Shown piece after piece: positions 11,001 through 19,466 of a DNA stretch of 64,000 nt; within the stretch, counting starts at the first letter, position 1, and every line of letters begins with the position of its first letter. The translations under genes were made by a program, and so were the position numbers. The stretch is from Desulfobotulus alkaliphilus (GTDB lineage: Bacteria; Desulfobacterota; Desulfobacteria; Desulfobacterales; ASO4-4): NCBI RefSeq assembly GCF_007830435.1, contig NZ_VLLC01000002.1, positions 205,294 through 269,293 on the forward strand, given 5' to 3'. Under the pieces are notes generated by a model. The model did not search any database, was not told the origin of the DNA, and saw only the letters and a list, made by a program, of their open reading frames with translations.

Positions 11001-11600
11001 GATGCTTTGTATGAAAAATGGATAACAAAGGCCGAGGACGAAGGCCTTGTCAACCCTCATGGCCGTGTGGCCCTCTTTCCTGCCAACAGCGAGGGGCAGG
11101 ATCTTGTACTCTTTGATCCGGAAAATCCTGAGAGGGAGGTGGCCCGCATTCATACAGAAATGCAGGCAGGCTCCGGTAAAAGGGATATTTTCTGTGTGGC
11201 GGATTTTGTAAGGCCCCTGTCAGATGGTGTTAAAGACTGTGTGGGGCTGCAGATTGCCACGGCAGGACGGGCATCTTCGGAAGCTGCGGAGGCCTTTAAG
11301 GCTTCAGGGGATACGGAAAGCGCCCATCTTTTGCAGGGACTTTCCGACCGCATTGCAGAAGACCTTGCGGGGCTTTTGCACCAAAGGCTGAAGGCCCTTT
11401 CCGGTCTGGATGCAGGGTGCCGCTATTCTCCGGGCTATCCCGGCATTCCTTTAGAGGAAAACGGGGTGCTGCACCGTCTTCTTAAGGCCCAAGAGCTGGG
11501 AATTACCCTGACGGAGGCGGGGGAATTTCACCCCACCTCCACCACGGCGGCTCTGGTTGTTTTTCATAAAGATGCGGGTTATGCCACACCGGAAATCTGA
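8043..11600 (+). CDS. metH: Cobalamin-dependent methionine synthase
   Basis: 1185-aa protein with the full MetH layout. The homocysteine domain starts [18 protein letters not shown], with the zinc cysteines in [10 protein letters not shown] near residue 320. A pterin-binding domain runs about 355-610 ([13 protein letters not shown]). The B12 cap and B12-binding domains hold DVHSIGKDL with the cobalt-ligand His near 782. The C-terminal reactivation domain includes RYSPGYP near 1126. It transfers methyl from methyl-tetrahydrofolate to homocysteine through cobalamin. Start at 8043 has AAAGGA; the frame is open upstream only into the R1 repeat. No cobalamin riboswitch was seen upstream. The reactivation domain is somewhat divergent and short, but present. 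The 3' end overlaps the convergent chemoreceptor by 22 bp. Confidence 0.97.
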   Translation: MTFLEALKSHILVLDGAMGTMIQNLGLTAADFGGESYEMLSDMLVFSRPEALRDIHLAYFEAGAHAVETNTFGASPLRLEEFDFSGLDTAAFEGIPEKIQLNTLSSEEMAYWMSLKGASIAKEAKELYAASPDYDGRPLFVMGSMGPSNFVLSPTEADLHRGSWESIEENFRVQVKGLVDGGVDVLLFETQQDMLELKAAVSGAKKAMAERGVALPIICQVTVDAHSRMQIFGTDIHAVIVTLSGIGIDVLGINCSIGPDLMEPTVAKLSRFSPLPLSVLPNAGLPENIDGKTVFPQSPEDLAAHLSRFMDTYGVNIVGGCCGTTPDHIRAVAQEAARRKPQERKPEGGVWLAGPSKAVLLDSDSRLIRIGERLNVRGSKKVRDAVEHDGLLDMDALDEVVREQIEDLGCEVLDVCMDSNIVDTKTVLPKVIQGVCVDFPGALCIDSFDADALIAAVKAYPGRPLINSISMEGHEGMSKAAFICSHTAFHNPLYIALAADDKGPAQTREEKKAIADRLVEAAAPHGVGADQLLIDINAFPIGSESVEGMNFALESLESIPLIKNAHPGIMTTIGVSNLTNGLAKKPYMRLVLTSVFLDEGRKKGLDAAIVNPNHYAPVESLDASDYALGLKVVLDRDMDAYALLEDIAERKQGRRVERRSSYEGLSPAETLSEKIKDGFKKREAGTVTWKGMEIAYQDSIVLDAVKALEDHEPLALISDYLMEAMNVLGDRFAAGEASLPHLLKAADVMKAVMGFLESVMAEGAVQEAYKATIVMGTVYQDVHSIGKDLTKTLLENYGFRVIDLGVQVPVDAFVETAIREKADAIGMSALLVQTANHMISVVKRMDEAGLSIPVFVGGAPVNLRHAATVALRGGDHGDNIKPDVFYCQTAMDSVNLMEGLISARREAVIAENREKLLAAWRSGQEKSKEKSGLLASLPRRRVFFDAHPAVSSFFSETLSPSPLAMDIRKKSLFSLNWKMGKDRQDADALYEKWITKAEDEGLVNPHGRVALFPANSEGQDLVLFDPENPEREVARIHTEMQAGSGKRDIFCVADFVRPLSDGVKDCVGLQIATAGRASSEAAEAFKASGDTESAHLLQGLSDRIAEDLAGLLHQRLKALSGLDAGCRYSPGYPGIPLEENGVLHRLLKAQELGITLTEAGEFHPTSTTAALVVFHKDAGYATPEI

Positions 11601-13369
11601 AGACGGGGCAGGGCGGAAACAGAATATTCCATGGGGGCCGCACATTCGGCCCCCCTTCCGTTGCAGGTGAAGGCAAGGGCTGCGGCAATGGCCCTTAGCT
11701 GTTCCGCCTGAGCATTCATCTCTTCGGATGCCGCAGCGGATTCTTCGGCATTGGCGGCATTTTCCGCTGTGCTTTTTTCGATATCCCGGATGTGCTGTGC
11801 TGTCTTTTCAAGGCTGTCTGCATTTTCTTTCGCATTTTCCCTGAGTTCTGCAACGATGCTGCTTACCTTTTTCATCTTTTCCTGCAGCCGGTTCATTCCC
11901 TGCCCTGTGGTATGCACCTTTTTCATTCCTTCTTCCACATCCCTCACCGTCGCATGGATCAGTTCCGTGGTATTTTTTGCGGCTTCCGCAGACTTCATGG
12001 CAAGGCTTCTCACTTCTTCGGCCACCACGGCAAAGCCTGCTCCGGCTTCTCCGGCACGGGCAGCCTCAACGGCAGCATTCAGGGAAAGAAGGTTGGTCTG
12101 AAAGGCAATTTCATCGATGGTTTTTATGATTTTCACGGTGTTCTGACTTGCCGATGCAATGCCTTCCATGGCAGCAACTAAAGAATCCATGGAGCCGTGT
12201 GCTGCGCTGAGTTCCCTTGTGGCATCTTCCACATGGCGGTTGCCTTCATCCGTATGTGCTGCAACGGTACGGGTACGGGCGCTGACGTCATCAAGGGAGC
12301 GGGTGATGGCCTGGGCGCTGCTGATCTGTCGGCTGGCACCGTCGGAAAGGCTCTGGGCTGCGGCGGAAAGTTCGGCGGAAGCCTCAGCCACATGCAAAGA
12401 CGTTTCATTCAGGGTATTGATGCTTTCGTTGAGCTGACGGATCAGGGGCGCTGTGAGGATGAAAAGCAGGATGGATGCCGTGAGCAGGGCAAAAAAGGTT
12501 AAAAGGCCAGACCAGAGTCCGAGCCGGTTGACCTCTGCAAGGAGGCTGCTTGTGGGAGCCGATGCCACCAGCATCCAGTCTTGATCCGGGATATGGAAAA
12601 AACCTGCCATCTCAGTAGTTTCCCCGTTTATGTATTCCATAACACCTTTTTTTTCCCGGTTCATGCGGAGGAAAAAAGCCTGATCACTCACATTCTCTTT
12701 TAAGATTTTTTCCCTGTCCGGATGCACGAGGATATCTCCTTTGCTGTTGGCTACCCAGATGTGTCCTTCAGCTCCGGTTTCCACGGGACGGATAAAGGTG
12801 CTGTCCATGACGGCAAGGCTGATGGCAGAAAGAACTGTTCCGGTGATTCTGCCGCCCTGAAGCACGGGGCTGGATATGACAAAAATGGCATTGCCCGATG
12901 CCATGGATATAATGGCATCGGAAACGGCCGGTTCTCCCCTCATGTTCTGCTGAAAATAGGCCCTGTCTGATATGTCTATCCCCCGCTCATGGCTGCCATC
13001 GGAGGAGGCCAGTACTCTGCCGCTGTTATCGGCAAGGGCAATGAGTTCATATTGTCCGTCCATACTTGCCTTGATGGATTTCAGATAGGCTGAACTTTCC
13101 TTTATCAGCTCCGGATTGGACTGATTCTGCAGAATGGTCTGCTGCAGAAGGGGGTTGATACTGTAGTTTGACACATCCCTCTGTCTTTCCGTAACCCACT
13201 GGCTGATCTGGGTGGCTGTGCTGCGGGCAACAAAGGAAAGGTGTTCTTCCGTTTGAAAAACCATGGCTTTTCTGGCCATGGCATAGGCAATGGCAGAAAG
13301 GATGATAAGGGCAAGGGTGAAGAGAATCAGTGTTGGAAACATAAATTTCTGACGCAGGGAAAGGGACAT
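11579..13369 (-). CDS. Methyl-accepting chemotaxis protein with periplasmic dCache-type sensor
   Basis: 596-aa chemoreceptor. A membrane helix at about 12-32 and another near 280-305 bracket a large extracytoplasmic domain with Cache-type features ([44 protein letters not shown]). The cytoplasmic part is helical with tip [20 protein letters not shown] and [19 protein letters not shown] lies five bases before the start at 13369. Such double-Cache receptors usually bind small organic ligands such as amino or carboxylic acids; the ligand here is unknown. The C-terminal ~35 residues past the helical bundle are unusual for the family and lie over the end of convergent metH. Confidence 0.93.
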   Translation of the reverse strand: MSLSLRQKFMFPTLILFTLALIILSAIAYAMARKAMVFQTEEHLSFVARSTATQISQWVTERQRDVSNYSINPLLQQTILQNQSNPELIKESSAYLKSIKASMDGQYELIALADNSGRVLASSDGSHERGIDISDRAYFQQNMRGEPAVSDAIISMASGNAIFVISSPVLQGGRITGTVLSAISLAVMDSTFIRPVETGAEGHIWVANSKGDILVHPDREKILKENVSDQAFFLRMNREKKGVMEYINGETTEMAGFFHIPDQDWMLVASAPTSSLLAEVNRLGLWSGLLTFFALLTASILLFILTAPLIRQLNESINTLNETSLHVAEASAELSAAAQSLSDGASRQISSAQAITRSLDDVSARTRTVAAHTDEGNRHVEDATRELSAAHGSMDSLVAAMEGIASASQNTVKIIKTIDEIAFQTNLLSLNAAVEAARAGEAGAGFAVVAEEVRSLAMKSAEAAKNTTELIHATVRDVEEGMKKVHTTGQGMNRLQEKMKKVSSIVAELRENAKENADSLEKTAQHIRDIEKSTAENAANAEESAAASEEMNAQAEQLRAIAAALAFTCNGRGAECAAPMEYSVSALPRLQISGVA

Positions 13370-13657
13370 GGCAACCTCCTGTGTTTCCTGGAAGAGGGTA
13401 GGGGTGACCGGGGGGCATCATGATGGGGGCGGTGAGCATATTTGCCACTACCTGCCAGCTTTTACGGGTGATTTTGTGCGTATATACGGTGCTGAAGGCA
13501 GACTGAAAAAAGAAGGACAGGAATAATGAAATCAGTATAGGGAGCTGGAATAAAAAGGTAAAGCTTTTTGTTGCGGCGCATGAAGGAGGTGTGGAAAAAA
13601 CAGGAAAGGGTTCGCCAGCCCGGTTTCTGTGGTCCGGGCCAGCGGTGTTTTCATTCG

Positions 13658-14455
13658 TCAGCTGAGATATTGATTCATGGCTGTTGTGGTATTCAGGCCA
13701 TCATTGACTATACCGTGCAGGGCGCGGAGCAGGGCCGTGGGATTTTCGTGCTGAAACACGTTTCTCCCAAGGGAAAGGCCTGCGGCGCCTGCCTGCATGG
13801 CATCAAAGGCCATCTGCAGAATCTGTGCATCATTTTCCATTTTGGGGCCTCCGGCAATAACTACGGGAATGCAGCACCCGTCCACCACCTGGCGGAAGGT
13901 TTCCGGGCTGCCCGTATAGGCCACCTTCACCACGTCTGCGCCCAGTTCTTCTCCTAAGCGGGCGCAGTGCTTGACCACATCCACATGGTTTTCATCGGCA
14001 ATGCGGGGGCCTCTGGCATAGACCATGGCAAGAACGGGCATGCCCCATTCATTGGCCCTTGTGCTGACTTCACCGAAGTCCCTGAGCATGGCCCTTTCGT
14101 TTTCATCCCCCACATTGACATGGACGGATACGGCATCGGCCCCTAAGCGCAGGCCGTCTTCTACCGTGGCCACAAGGGTTTTGGTGTTGGAAAAGGGAGA
14201 AAGGCTGGTACTTGCGGAAAGATGGAGGATGAGGCCGATGTCCCGGCCATGGCCCCTGTGGGTGCGGCGGGGAAGACCCTTGTGCATGAGAACGGCATTG
14301 GCGCCGCCTTCTGCCACTTTATCCACGGCTCCCCTGAGATCTATCATTCCGGGGATGGGACCGACGGTGACCCCGTGGTCCATGGGTACAATGATGGTTT
14401 TTTTTGTGTTGCGGTCAAAAATCCGTTCCAGTCGAACCTGTTTGCCAAGCTGCAT
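13658..14455 (-). CDS. DhnA-type class I aldolase, probable ADTH synthase (archaeal-type aromatic pathway)
   Basis: 265-aa TIM-barrel aldolase. Seen: [17 protein letters not shown] near residue 25, a Schiff-base lysine in [14 protein letters not shown], and a phosphate-binding strand [10 protein letters not shown]. These match the DhnA/fructose-bisphosphate aldolase class I family and especially 2-amino-3,7-dideoxy-D-threo-hept-6-ulosonate synthase, the first step of the alternative route to dehydroquinate used by methanogens and many Desulfobacterota. The ATG at 14455 has AAAGGAG; the 53 extra residues that could precede it look non-coding. The partner dehydroquinate synthase II is not nearby, so plain FBP aldolase or LsrF-like thiolase remain possible. 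Confidence 0.8.
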   Translation of the reverse strand: MQLGKQVRLERIFDRNTKKTIIVPMDHGVTVGPIPGMIDLRGAVDKVAEGGANAVLMHKGLPRRTHRGHGRDIGLILHLSASTSLSPFSNTKTLVATVEDGLRLGADAVSVHVNVGDENERAMLRDFGEVSTRANEWGMPVLAMVYARGPRIADENHVDVVKHCARLGEELGADVVKVAYTGSPETFRQVVDGCCIPVVIAGGPKMENDAQILQMAFDAMQAGAAGLSLGRNVFQHENPTALLRALHGIVNDGLNTTTAMNQYLS

Positions 14456-14504
14456 GGTCTGCTCCTTTGGGTGGGTGTCGGCAGGCTGGCGGAACCGGAA
14501 TAAA

Positions 14505-14540
14505 AAAAGGACCACCAGCGTGATGCCTGCGGTCCTTGAA
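14505..14540 (-). terminator. Rho-independent terminator (minus strand)
   Basis: Read on the minus strand, AAGGACC and GGTCCTT form a stem around a ~17-base loop, followed by a T run (CCTTTTTTTATT). It ends the leftward unit containing the outer-membrane gene at 14759-15622 and possibly the small frame at 14565-14663. Confidence 0.65.
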
Positions 14541-14564
14541 AGTTTCGGGATGGATGCTTTTTTT

Positions 14565-14663
14565 TCAGGCCATTCCACCTTCACAAGAACCCCAGGCGCA
14601 GCTAAAGCCGCCAAAAAAGTTCTTAAAGTAAAAAAAGAAGGTATGGAAAGGGTTCATGCTCAT
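14565..14663 (-). CDS. Candidate 32-residue peptide (aromatic-rich, two Cys)
   Basis: Short frame starting [19 protein letters not shown] and ending [12 protein letters not shown]. It lies between the outer-membrane gene and a good terminator, in the same direction, so it would be on a transcript. The composition (six Phe in a row region, Gly-Gly, two Cys four apart) is unusual. There is no strong Shine-Dalgarno and no recognised family; no maturation gene is adjacent. It may be chance. Confidence 0.2.
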   Translation of the reverse strand: MSMNPFHTFFFYFKNFFGGFSCAWGSCEGGMA

Positions 14664-14758
14664 GTCCAGCTTATCGGATAAAAAGAAATCTTTGTCAAGT
14701 ATTGATGCAAAGCAGCAGGGATTGAGTTCGGTTTTTGCCCTGCATCGGCGCAATGTTT

Positions 14759-15622
14759 TTAAAAAACGTAGAAGTAGCGAAGGCCGAACTGATGGGTAAG
14801 AAAGCCGTTTTCAACCTCAATATCCCGCCTGTACTGGGTGAGGAGCTGATGTTTGGGTGCCAGCCGGAAACCAAGGGTAAGCTGCATGGCATGGGTTTCG
14901 GTTTCATTGTCCAGCTTATTGCCAGCGAGCTCTGTTTCTCCGCCCTTGAAATAGTAATGGCTTAAGGCCATCATGAATGATGAGGTCAGATCATAGGATA
15001 CATGTGAAGCAAGGCCGAAAAGGGGATCTTTAGCTTCTTTCTGGCCTCCTTTGTTATTGTTGTCCGTATAGAACTCAATGCTGGGGACCAGATCGAAGTA
15101 AAGGGGGCCAAAACCTTTGGTGATGGAGGCTTCAGTTTTAAATGCCCAGCGGTTATCACCTAAGTTAATAGGTCTGTATGCATCATAGTCGCCTAGGGGA
15201 GCTTTAATCCACTGGGCTAAGGCTATCCAGAGCTGATTTTCCCGGTTGTTTACAGGCCATACGCCAAGAATTAAGGTTGGGTCGAAAAGCCCGGAGGTTG
15301 AAAGGGGTCCTGCTTGAAGGTTGCCAAAGGGAAGCAGGGCCTGAACGGAAGTGGTAATCCCGGCAATTTCTTTATAGTAAACGGGACGGATGATCTGTAC
15401 GTTCATGTCAAGATTTTCTGTGTCGTCTTTTTTTCCATTATCATAGCTTTCGTTACTCGTTCTGTGCCGGGAATAGACCAGTATACCTGTGGTGCCGTCC
15501 GGTGCGGCAATATACCCCCTTGCATCCCCTCCTGCCATGGATGCCGCAGGCAGACAAAGGCTCAGGGTAAGCAATAAAAGAAAGGGCAGGTGGCGGGTTG
15601 CAAAAAAAGAAGATTTGTTCAT
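14759..15622 (-). CDS. Outer-membrane beta-barrel protein, phenol-degradation MetA-like
   Basis: 287-aa protein with signal peptide (hydrophobic LPFLLLLTLSLCLP, cleavage near AASMA/GG), then alternating amphipathic strands rich in aromatic residues. It ends FGLRYFYVF, with a terminal Phe that fits the outer-membrane insertion signal. The pattern YSRHRTSNESYDNG ... GKKDDTENLDMN ... PFGNLQAGP is like the PF13557 'MetA-pathway of phenol degradation' family, putative transporters for hydrophobic compounds. AAAGGAA precedes the ATG at 15622. It stands alone with a terminator downstream. Cargo cannot be told. Confidence 0.75.
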   Translation of the reverse strand: MNKSSFFATRHLPFLLLLTLSLCLPAASMAGGDARGYIAAPDGTTGILVYSRHRTSNESYDNGKKDDTENLDMNVQIIRPVYYKEIAGITTSVQALLPFGNLQAGPLSTSGLFDPTLILGVWPVNNRENQLWIALAQWIKAPLGDYDAYRPINLGDNRWAFKTEASITKGFGPLYFDLVPSIEFYTDNNNKGGQKEAKDPLFGLASHVSYDLTSSFMMALSHYYFKGGETELAGNKLDNETETHAMQLTLGFRLAPKHQLLTQYRRDIEVENGFLTHQFGLRYFYVF

Positions 15623-15872
15623 GGGGGGTTCCTTTCGTTGTTTTTAGATTCAGGCGCTTGCCAATGGTCTTTGTTAGCCGCAGAGAACGGTGTTTTGTCG
15701 TTGCCGACTAAAAAAATAATATCAAGATGGGTGGCAATATACGTGCATGCTTTTAAAAAAGCCAGAAAAAAATGAGAAGTTATTCATTTTTGAAAAGGCG
15801 CAAGAGTAATACAGCCCAGTTTCAGATGGTCACTGATCTGCAGATGAAATTTTTAAAAAATTGATGAGGCAC

Positions 15873-17033
15873 TTATTTTTTCTTCATGCGAAAACATATT
15901 GCCATGGGAAGGAGGCTGGTAACAAGGAAAAAGGCAGCCATGGGAAAGGCTGAGGAAAGATTCATATGGTCCATGGCAAGGCCTGCCCCCAGCGAACCCA
16001 CCAGCATTCCCATGCTGTGGGCCATGGTCAGAAGGGACATGGCACCGCCCATGGCCTTCAAACTTTTTCCCGTTTCCACGGCCATGGCCGTCATGGCGGG
16101 TACGGAGATGCCGCCGCCTGTGCCAAAAAGGATACAGCCTGTCAGAAGCCCTGAAAACCCTTCAGCCATTCCTATGGCGGCCATTCCTGCGGCCACAAGG
16201 ACTCCGCCAATAAAGACCATGGCTTTTCTGTTCCAGCGGTCCGCCAGCCAGCCCATGGGAATATTGAGAAGGCCACTGACAAAGATTCCCGACATCACCA
16301 GAATACCGATGGCATCGCTCTCCATGGCAAAGCGGGTATGGGCCAGCACGGGAAGGAAGCACCAGATCATACCGATGCCGCAGGTGTAGGCAAAACGGTA
16401 GAGGAAAATTCCCGAGAAGACCGGGTCCGTGATCAGGGCTTTCCATGGGTAGTGATCCGGTGTGCGGTCTCTGCCGCTTTCCATGGAGCGGGGCGGAAGG
16501 AAGAAAAGGCTGGCCATACAGCCCGTAAAGGCCATGATGCCCATGGTGGCAAAGGCCCAGTGCATGCCCATCCTTGCGCTGAGTATGCCCCCCATCAGGG
16601 GCCCGAGGCTCAGGCTGATGAACATGGACATGTTGAACATGCCCATGAAAAGGCCTTCCTTTCCCTTGGGCGTGATGTCTCCGATATAGGCCTGGGCCAC
16701 GGGCATGACCATGGCCGAGGCGGCACCGTGGAGAAAGCGGATGAGAATCAGATCGCTGACCCCTCTGGCAGCGATGAACAAAAAGGAGATCAGGCCATAG
16801 GCAAAAAGGCCTGCCAGAATAAAGGGTTTTCTGCCCTTTTCATCGGACATCCTGCCGAAAAAAGGCAGCAGAAAGGTCCTTGATATGGAAAAAGCGCCGA
16901 AAATCAGGCCGATGGCCAGCCCGGAGGCTCCGAGGTCATGGGCATATACGGGAAGCAGGGGCACCACAATTCCGACACCTGTCACGGCAATGAATATGGA
17001 AAAAAAGAGGGTGACAAATACAGGGCTCAACAT
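15873..17033 (-). CDS. MFS transporter
   Basis: 386-aa, about 12 hydrophobic segments. The loop 2-3 motif GRMSDEKGRKPF (MFS motif A) is near residue 60, a second copy (GWLADRWNRKAM) sits after helix 8, and RFLHGAASAMVMPVAQAYIGD matches helix 4-5 of the drug:H+ antiporter group. It likely exports a small molecule; substrate unknown. It starts 55 bp after the helicase stop, so the two may share a transcript; the ribosome site is weak (GGAG sixteen bases upstream). Confidence 0.88.
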   Translation of the reverse strand: MLSPVFVTLFFSIFIAVTGVGIVVPLLPVYAHDLGASGLAIGLIFGAFSISRTFLLPFFGRMSDEKGRKPFILAGLFAYGLISFLFIAARGVSDLILIRFLHGAASAMVMPVAQAYIGDITPKGKEGLFMGMFNMSMFISLSLGPLMGGILSARMGMHWAFATMGIMAFTGCMASLFFLPPRSMESGRDRTPDHYPWKALITDPVFSGIFLYRFAYTCGIGMIWCFLPVLAHTRFAMESDAIGILVMSGIFVSGLLNIPMGWLADRWNRKAMVFIGGVLVAAGMAAIGMAEGFSGLLTGCILFGTGGGISVPAMTAMAVETGKSLKAMGGAMSLLTMAHSMGMLVGSLGAGLAMDHMNLSSAFPMAAFFLVTSLLPMAICFRMKKK

Positions 17034-17088
17034 GAAGGCCTGCTTCTCCGCATGCAGCGGCTGTCTGTTGACCGGTCATTTGCCGGAC

Positions 17089-18945
17089 TTAAAGGGCAAT
17101 GGCACTCTGCACTTCCCCGAGAAAACGGCTGGCTTCAGAAGGCCTGCCCCTCCTGAATTCCGAAGCAGAGAGAAAAAGGCAGCGTTCCGCCCTGGTCATG
17201 GCCACATACATGAGCCGTCTTTCTTCTTCCAGCTCCGCAGCGGACTGCATGGACTTCCAGTGGGGGAAAAGCTCTTCTTCGCAGGCCACCACAAATACGG
17301 AGTGGAACTCTAAACCCTTGCTTGCATGGACCGTGGCAAGATTGACGCCCCGCCCCTTTTTTTCTTCGTCCTCTTCCCTGTCTTCCCGTACAAGGGCAGC
17401 TTCTTCCAGATAGGAAAGGAGGTTTTCCTTCTGGCCTGCCGTGTAGATCAGCTCATCGATGTTCTCCTGACGGGCTGTGAAATCTCCCTTGTCTGCCTTG
17501 GAAAGCTGCTCCAGATAATCCATGTAGCCCGTTTTAGAGAGTACTTCCCGTATGGCAGCGTCCGGGGTCATGTCCCGGATGCTGTCCAGTACGCCAATGA
17601 GGTTTTCCAGAGCGTTGTGAACTTTGGGGCTGAGCATGCGTTTTCCCAGCATGTGCCGGGCCGCATCCTGCAGGCTGTCTCCGGCAGAGCGGACCTGCTG
17701 CATTTTTTTGACCATGGCAGGTCCGATGCCCCGCTTGGGCGTGTTGAGGATACGTTCAAAGCTGGCATCATCCTTTGCAAAGGCCGATGCCGTGAGGTAG
17801 GCGTTGATGTCGAGGATTTCCATGCGCTCAAAAAAGCCCTTGGAGCCCAGCATGCGGTAGGGGATGTTCATGGCCCGGAATATTTTTTCAAAGGCAAGGG
17901 AGCAGAATTTGGTGCGGTAGATGACGGCAATGCGGTCAAGGGGCACGCCGCTCTGGACAAGTTTGGCAATTTTTCTTCCCGTCCACTTGGCTTCTTCGTT
18001 TTCATTATAGAAATAATACAGTTCAACGGTTCCGCCGAATTTTCCGGAATAGCAGCGTTTTTCCATGCGGTGGGGGTTGTTTTGGATCAGGGCACCGGCA
18101 GCCTGAACAATTTCATCGGCACTTCTGTAATTTTCTTCCAGCCTGAAAAGCCTTGCCTCAGGATAGGTTTTCTGGAAACGCAGGAAGTGATTCACATTGC
18201 TGCCCCGGAATCCGTAAACCGCCTGCCAGTCATCTCCGACGCAGAAGAGATTGCCATGTCCCAGAAGAAGCCGCGTCAGCTCTTCCTGGAGATTGTTGGA
18301 GTCCTGATACTCATCCACAAGGATAAACCGGAAAAGCTCCCTGTAATGGTCCCGGATATCCTTTTCATCCCGCAGCATGTCCCGGACCTTAAGAAGAATA
18401 TTATCAAAATCCACGGCATTGATGGATTTCAGGGCTTTTTCATACTGTCGGAAAACTTCTAAGGTCTGTACCCTTTCAATTTCAGGCAGGGTCTGGATAA
18501 AGGCTTCAGGATTTCCGTGGTTTTTGGCCATGGATATTTTATATTGCAGCCGTGACGTTTCTTTTTTGTCGATGTTCAGCCGGACAACGATTTCCTGGAG
18601 GGTTTTTTGCTGCTGGTATCCCGCAAGAATCTGGATCGGTGTTGTGTATCCTGCCCTGTCCGTATGTTTTTTGAGAATCTGCAGGCAGGCGGAATGGTAG
18701 GTGCGGACCCAGGGGAAGCTGTCCGAAGAAAGGCCCGTTTGCTGTACAAGCCGGGTTTTCATTTCTTCGGCAGCCTTGTTGGTAAAGGTGATGGCAAGGA
18801 TGCTCTCCGGAGAAAAACCCTTTTCCAGCAGATGGGCTATTTTTGCGGTGAGTGTGCGGGTTTTACCGGAACCGGCTCCGGCAATGACAAGGGCAGGGCT
18901 GTCCATGTGGATGACAGCCTCCTGCTGGGCCTTGGAAAGATCCAT
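17089..18945 (-). CDS. UvrD/Rep-family superfamily I DNA helicase
   Basis: 618-aa ATP-dependent 3'-5' helicase. Motif Q SKAQQEAVIH, motif I AGAGSGKTRT (residues 21-30), Ia TFTNKAAEEM, II LVDEYQDSN, III VGDDWQAVYGFRG, IV IAVIYRT, V VNLATVHASKGLEF and VI YVAMTRAERCLFLS are all visible, so it looks functional. It is shorter than Rep/PcrA (about 670-720), mainly at the C-terminus, which ends soon after motif VI. The start at 18945 has AAGGA nine bases upstream. Role: replication restart or repair; Rep and PcrA/UvrD are hard to separate by eye. Confidence 0.92.
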   Translation of the reverse strand: MDLSKAQQEAVIHMDSPALVIAGAGSGKTRTLTAKIAHLLEKGFSPESILAITFTNKAAEEMKTRLVQQTGLSSDSFPWVRTYHSACLQILKKHTDRAGYTTPIQILAGYQQQKTLQEIVVRLNIDKKETSRLQYKISMAKNHGNPEAFIQTLPEIERVQTLEVFRQYEKALKSINAVDFDNILLKVRDMLRDEKDIRDHYRELFRFILVDEYQDSNNLQEELTRLLLGHGNLFCVGDDWQAVYGFRGSNVNHFLRFQKTYPEARLFRLEENYRSADEIVQAAGALIQNNPHRMEKRCYSGKFGGTVELYYFYNENEEAKWTGRKIAKLVQSGVPLDRIAVIYRTKFCSLAFEKIFRAMNIPYRMLGSKGFFERMEILDINAYLTASAFAKDDASFERILNTPKRGIGPAMVKKMQQVRSAGDSLQDAARHMLGKRMLSPKVHNALENLIGVLDSIRDMTPDAAIREVLSKTGYMDYLEQLSKADKGDFTARQENIDELIYTAGQKENLLSYLEEAALVREDREEDEEKKGRGVNLATVHASKGLEFHSVFVVACEEELFPHWKSMQSAAELEEERRLMYVAMTRAERCLFLSASEFRRGRPSEASRFLGEVQSAIAL

Positions 18946-19029
18946 GAAAATAAGTCCTTGTAGAAGTTGGTGGCTCCGGGCAGAGGGCTGGGTACAGGTT
19001 CATGCCCCGGAAAAAAAGGCATGGTATCA

Positions 19030-19420
19030 GCAGCAGGCTTTCCTGACAAGGCAGGGGCAGGCCCCAAATCCTCCATCAAATTCAGCTACACCTCTCCTAT
19101 GGTGTTTCGGGAGGCTTTTTTCAGCCTTTAACAGGAGATATTCACAAATTATGTTTTCATTGTTAGCGATGCTGGAAACATCGTTGCGCGTGCCCAGAGA
19201 TCCTGAGCTGTAAAAATTTGCCTGCGCCCCTGAACGGACATGGTCTGGGTGCAGGTGACCTTCAAAAATATTACACTGTCTTTGAGCCGTAAGATCGTGT
19301 AAAGTTTTTTCTGTATGCGCACGGATTGCTCCATAAATTTTTTGCTTACGATACTGTTGAAATCCAGACAACACGATACTTGCAATCCCGGTGGGTGTGG
19401 CTTAATTTTTGTTTTCAACA
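19030..19420 (-). pseudogene. Decayed IS200/RAYT-type transposase remnant
   Basis: Two minus-strand frames carry pieces that match the Transposase_17 (IS200/REP-associated tyrosine transposase) consensus in the right order. YRKQKIYGAIRAHTEKTLHD then CNIFEGHLHPDHV corresponds to the region leading into the HUH motif; AQDLWARATMFPASL corresponds to FWARGYFVSTVG in the second frame; NENIICEYLLLKAE corresponds to the catalytic Tyr helix. The stretch after PDHV (second HUH His, about 50 residues) is missing and there are frameshifts, so it is dead. It fills most of the 18946-19466 gap between the helicase and the polysaccharide locus; nothing else is seen there. Confidence 0.6.
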
Positions 19421-19466
19421 GGCTCTGATCTTATTTCTTATGCAAGGCTTTAGGCGGAATTTATTC

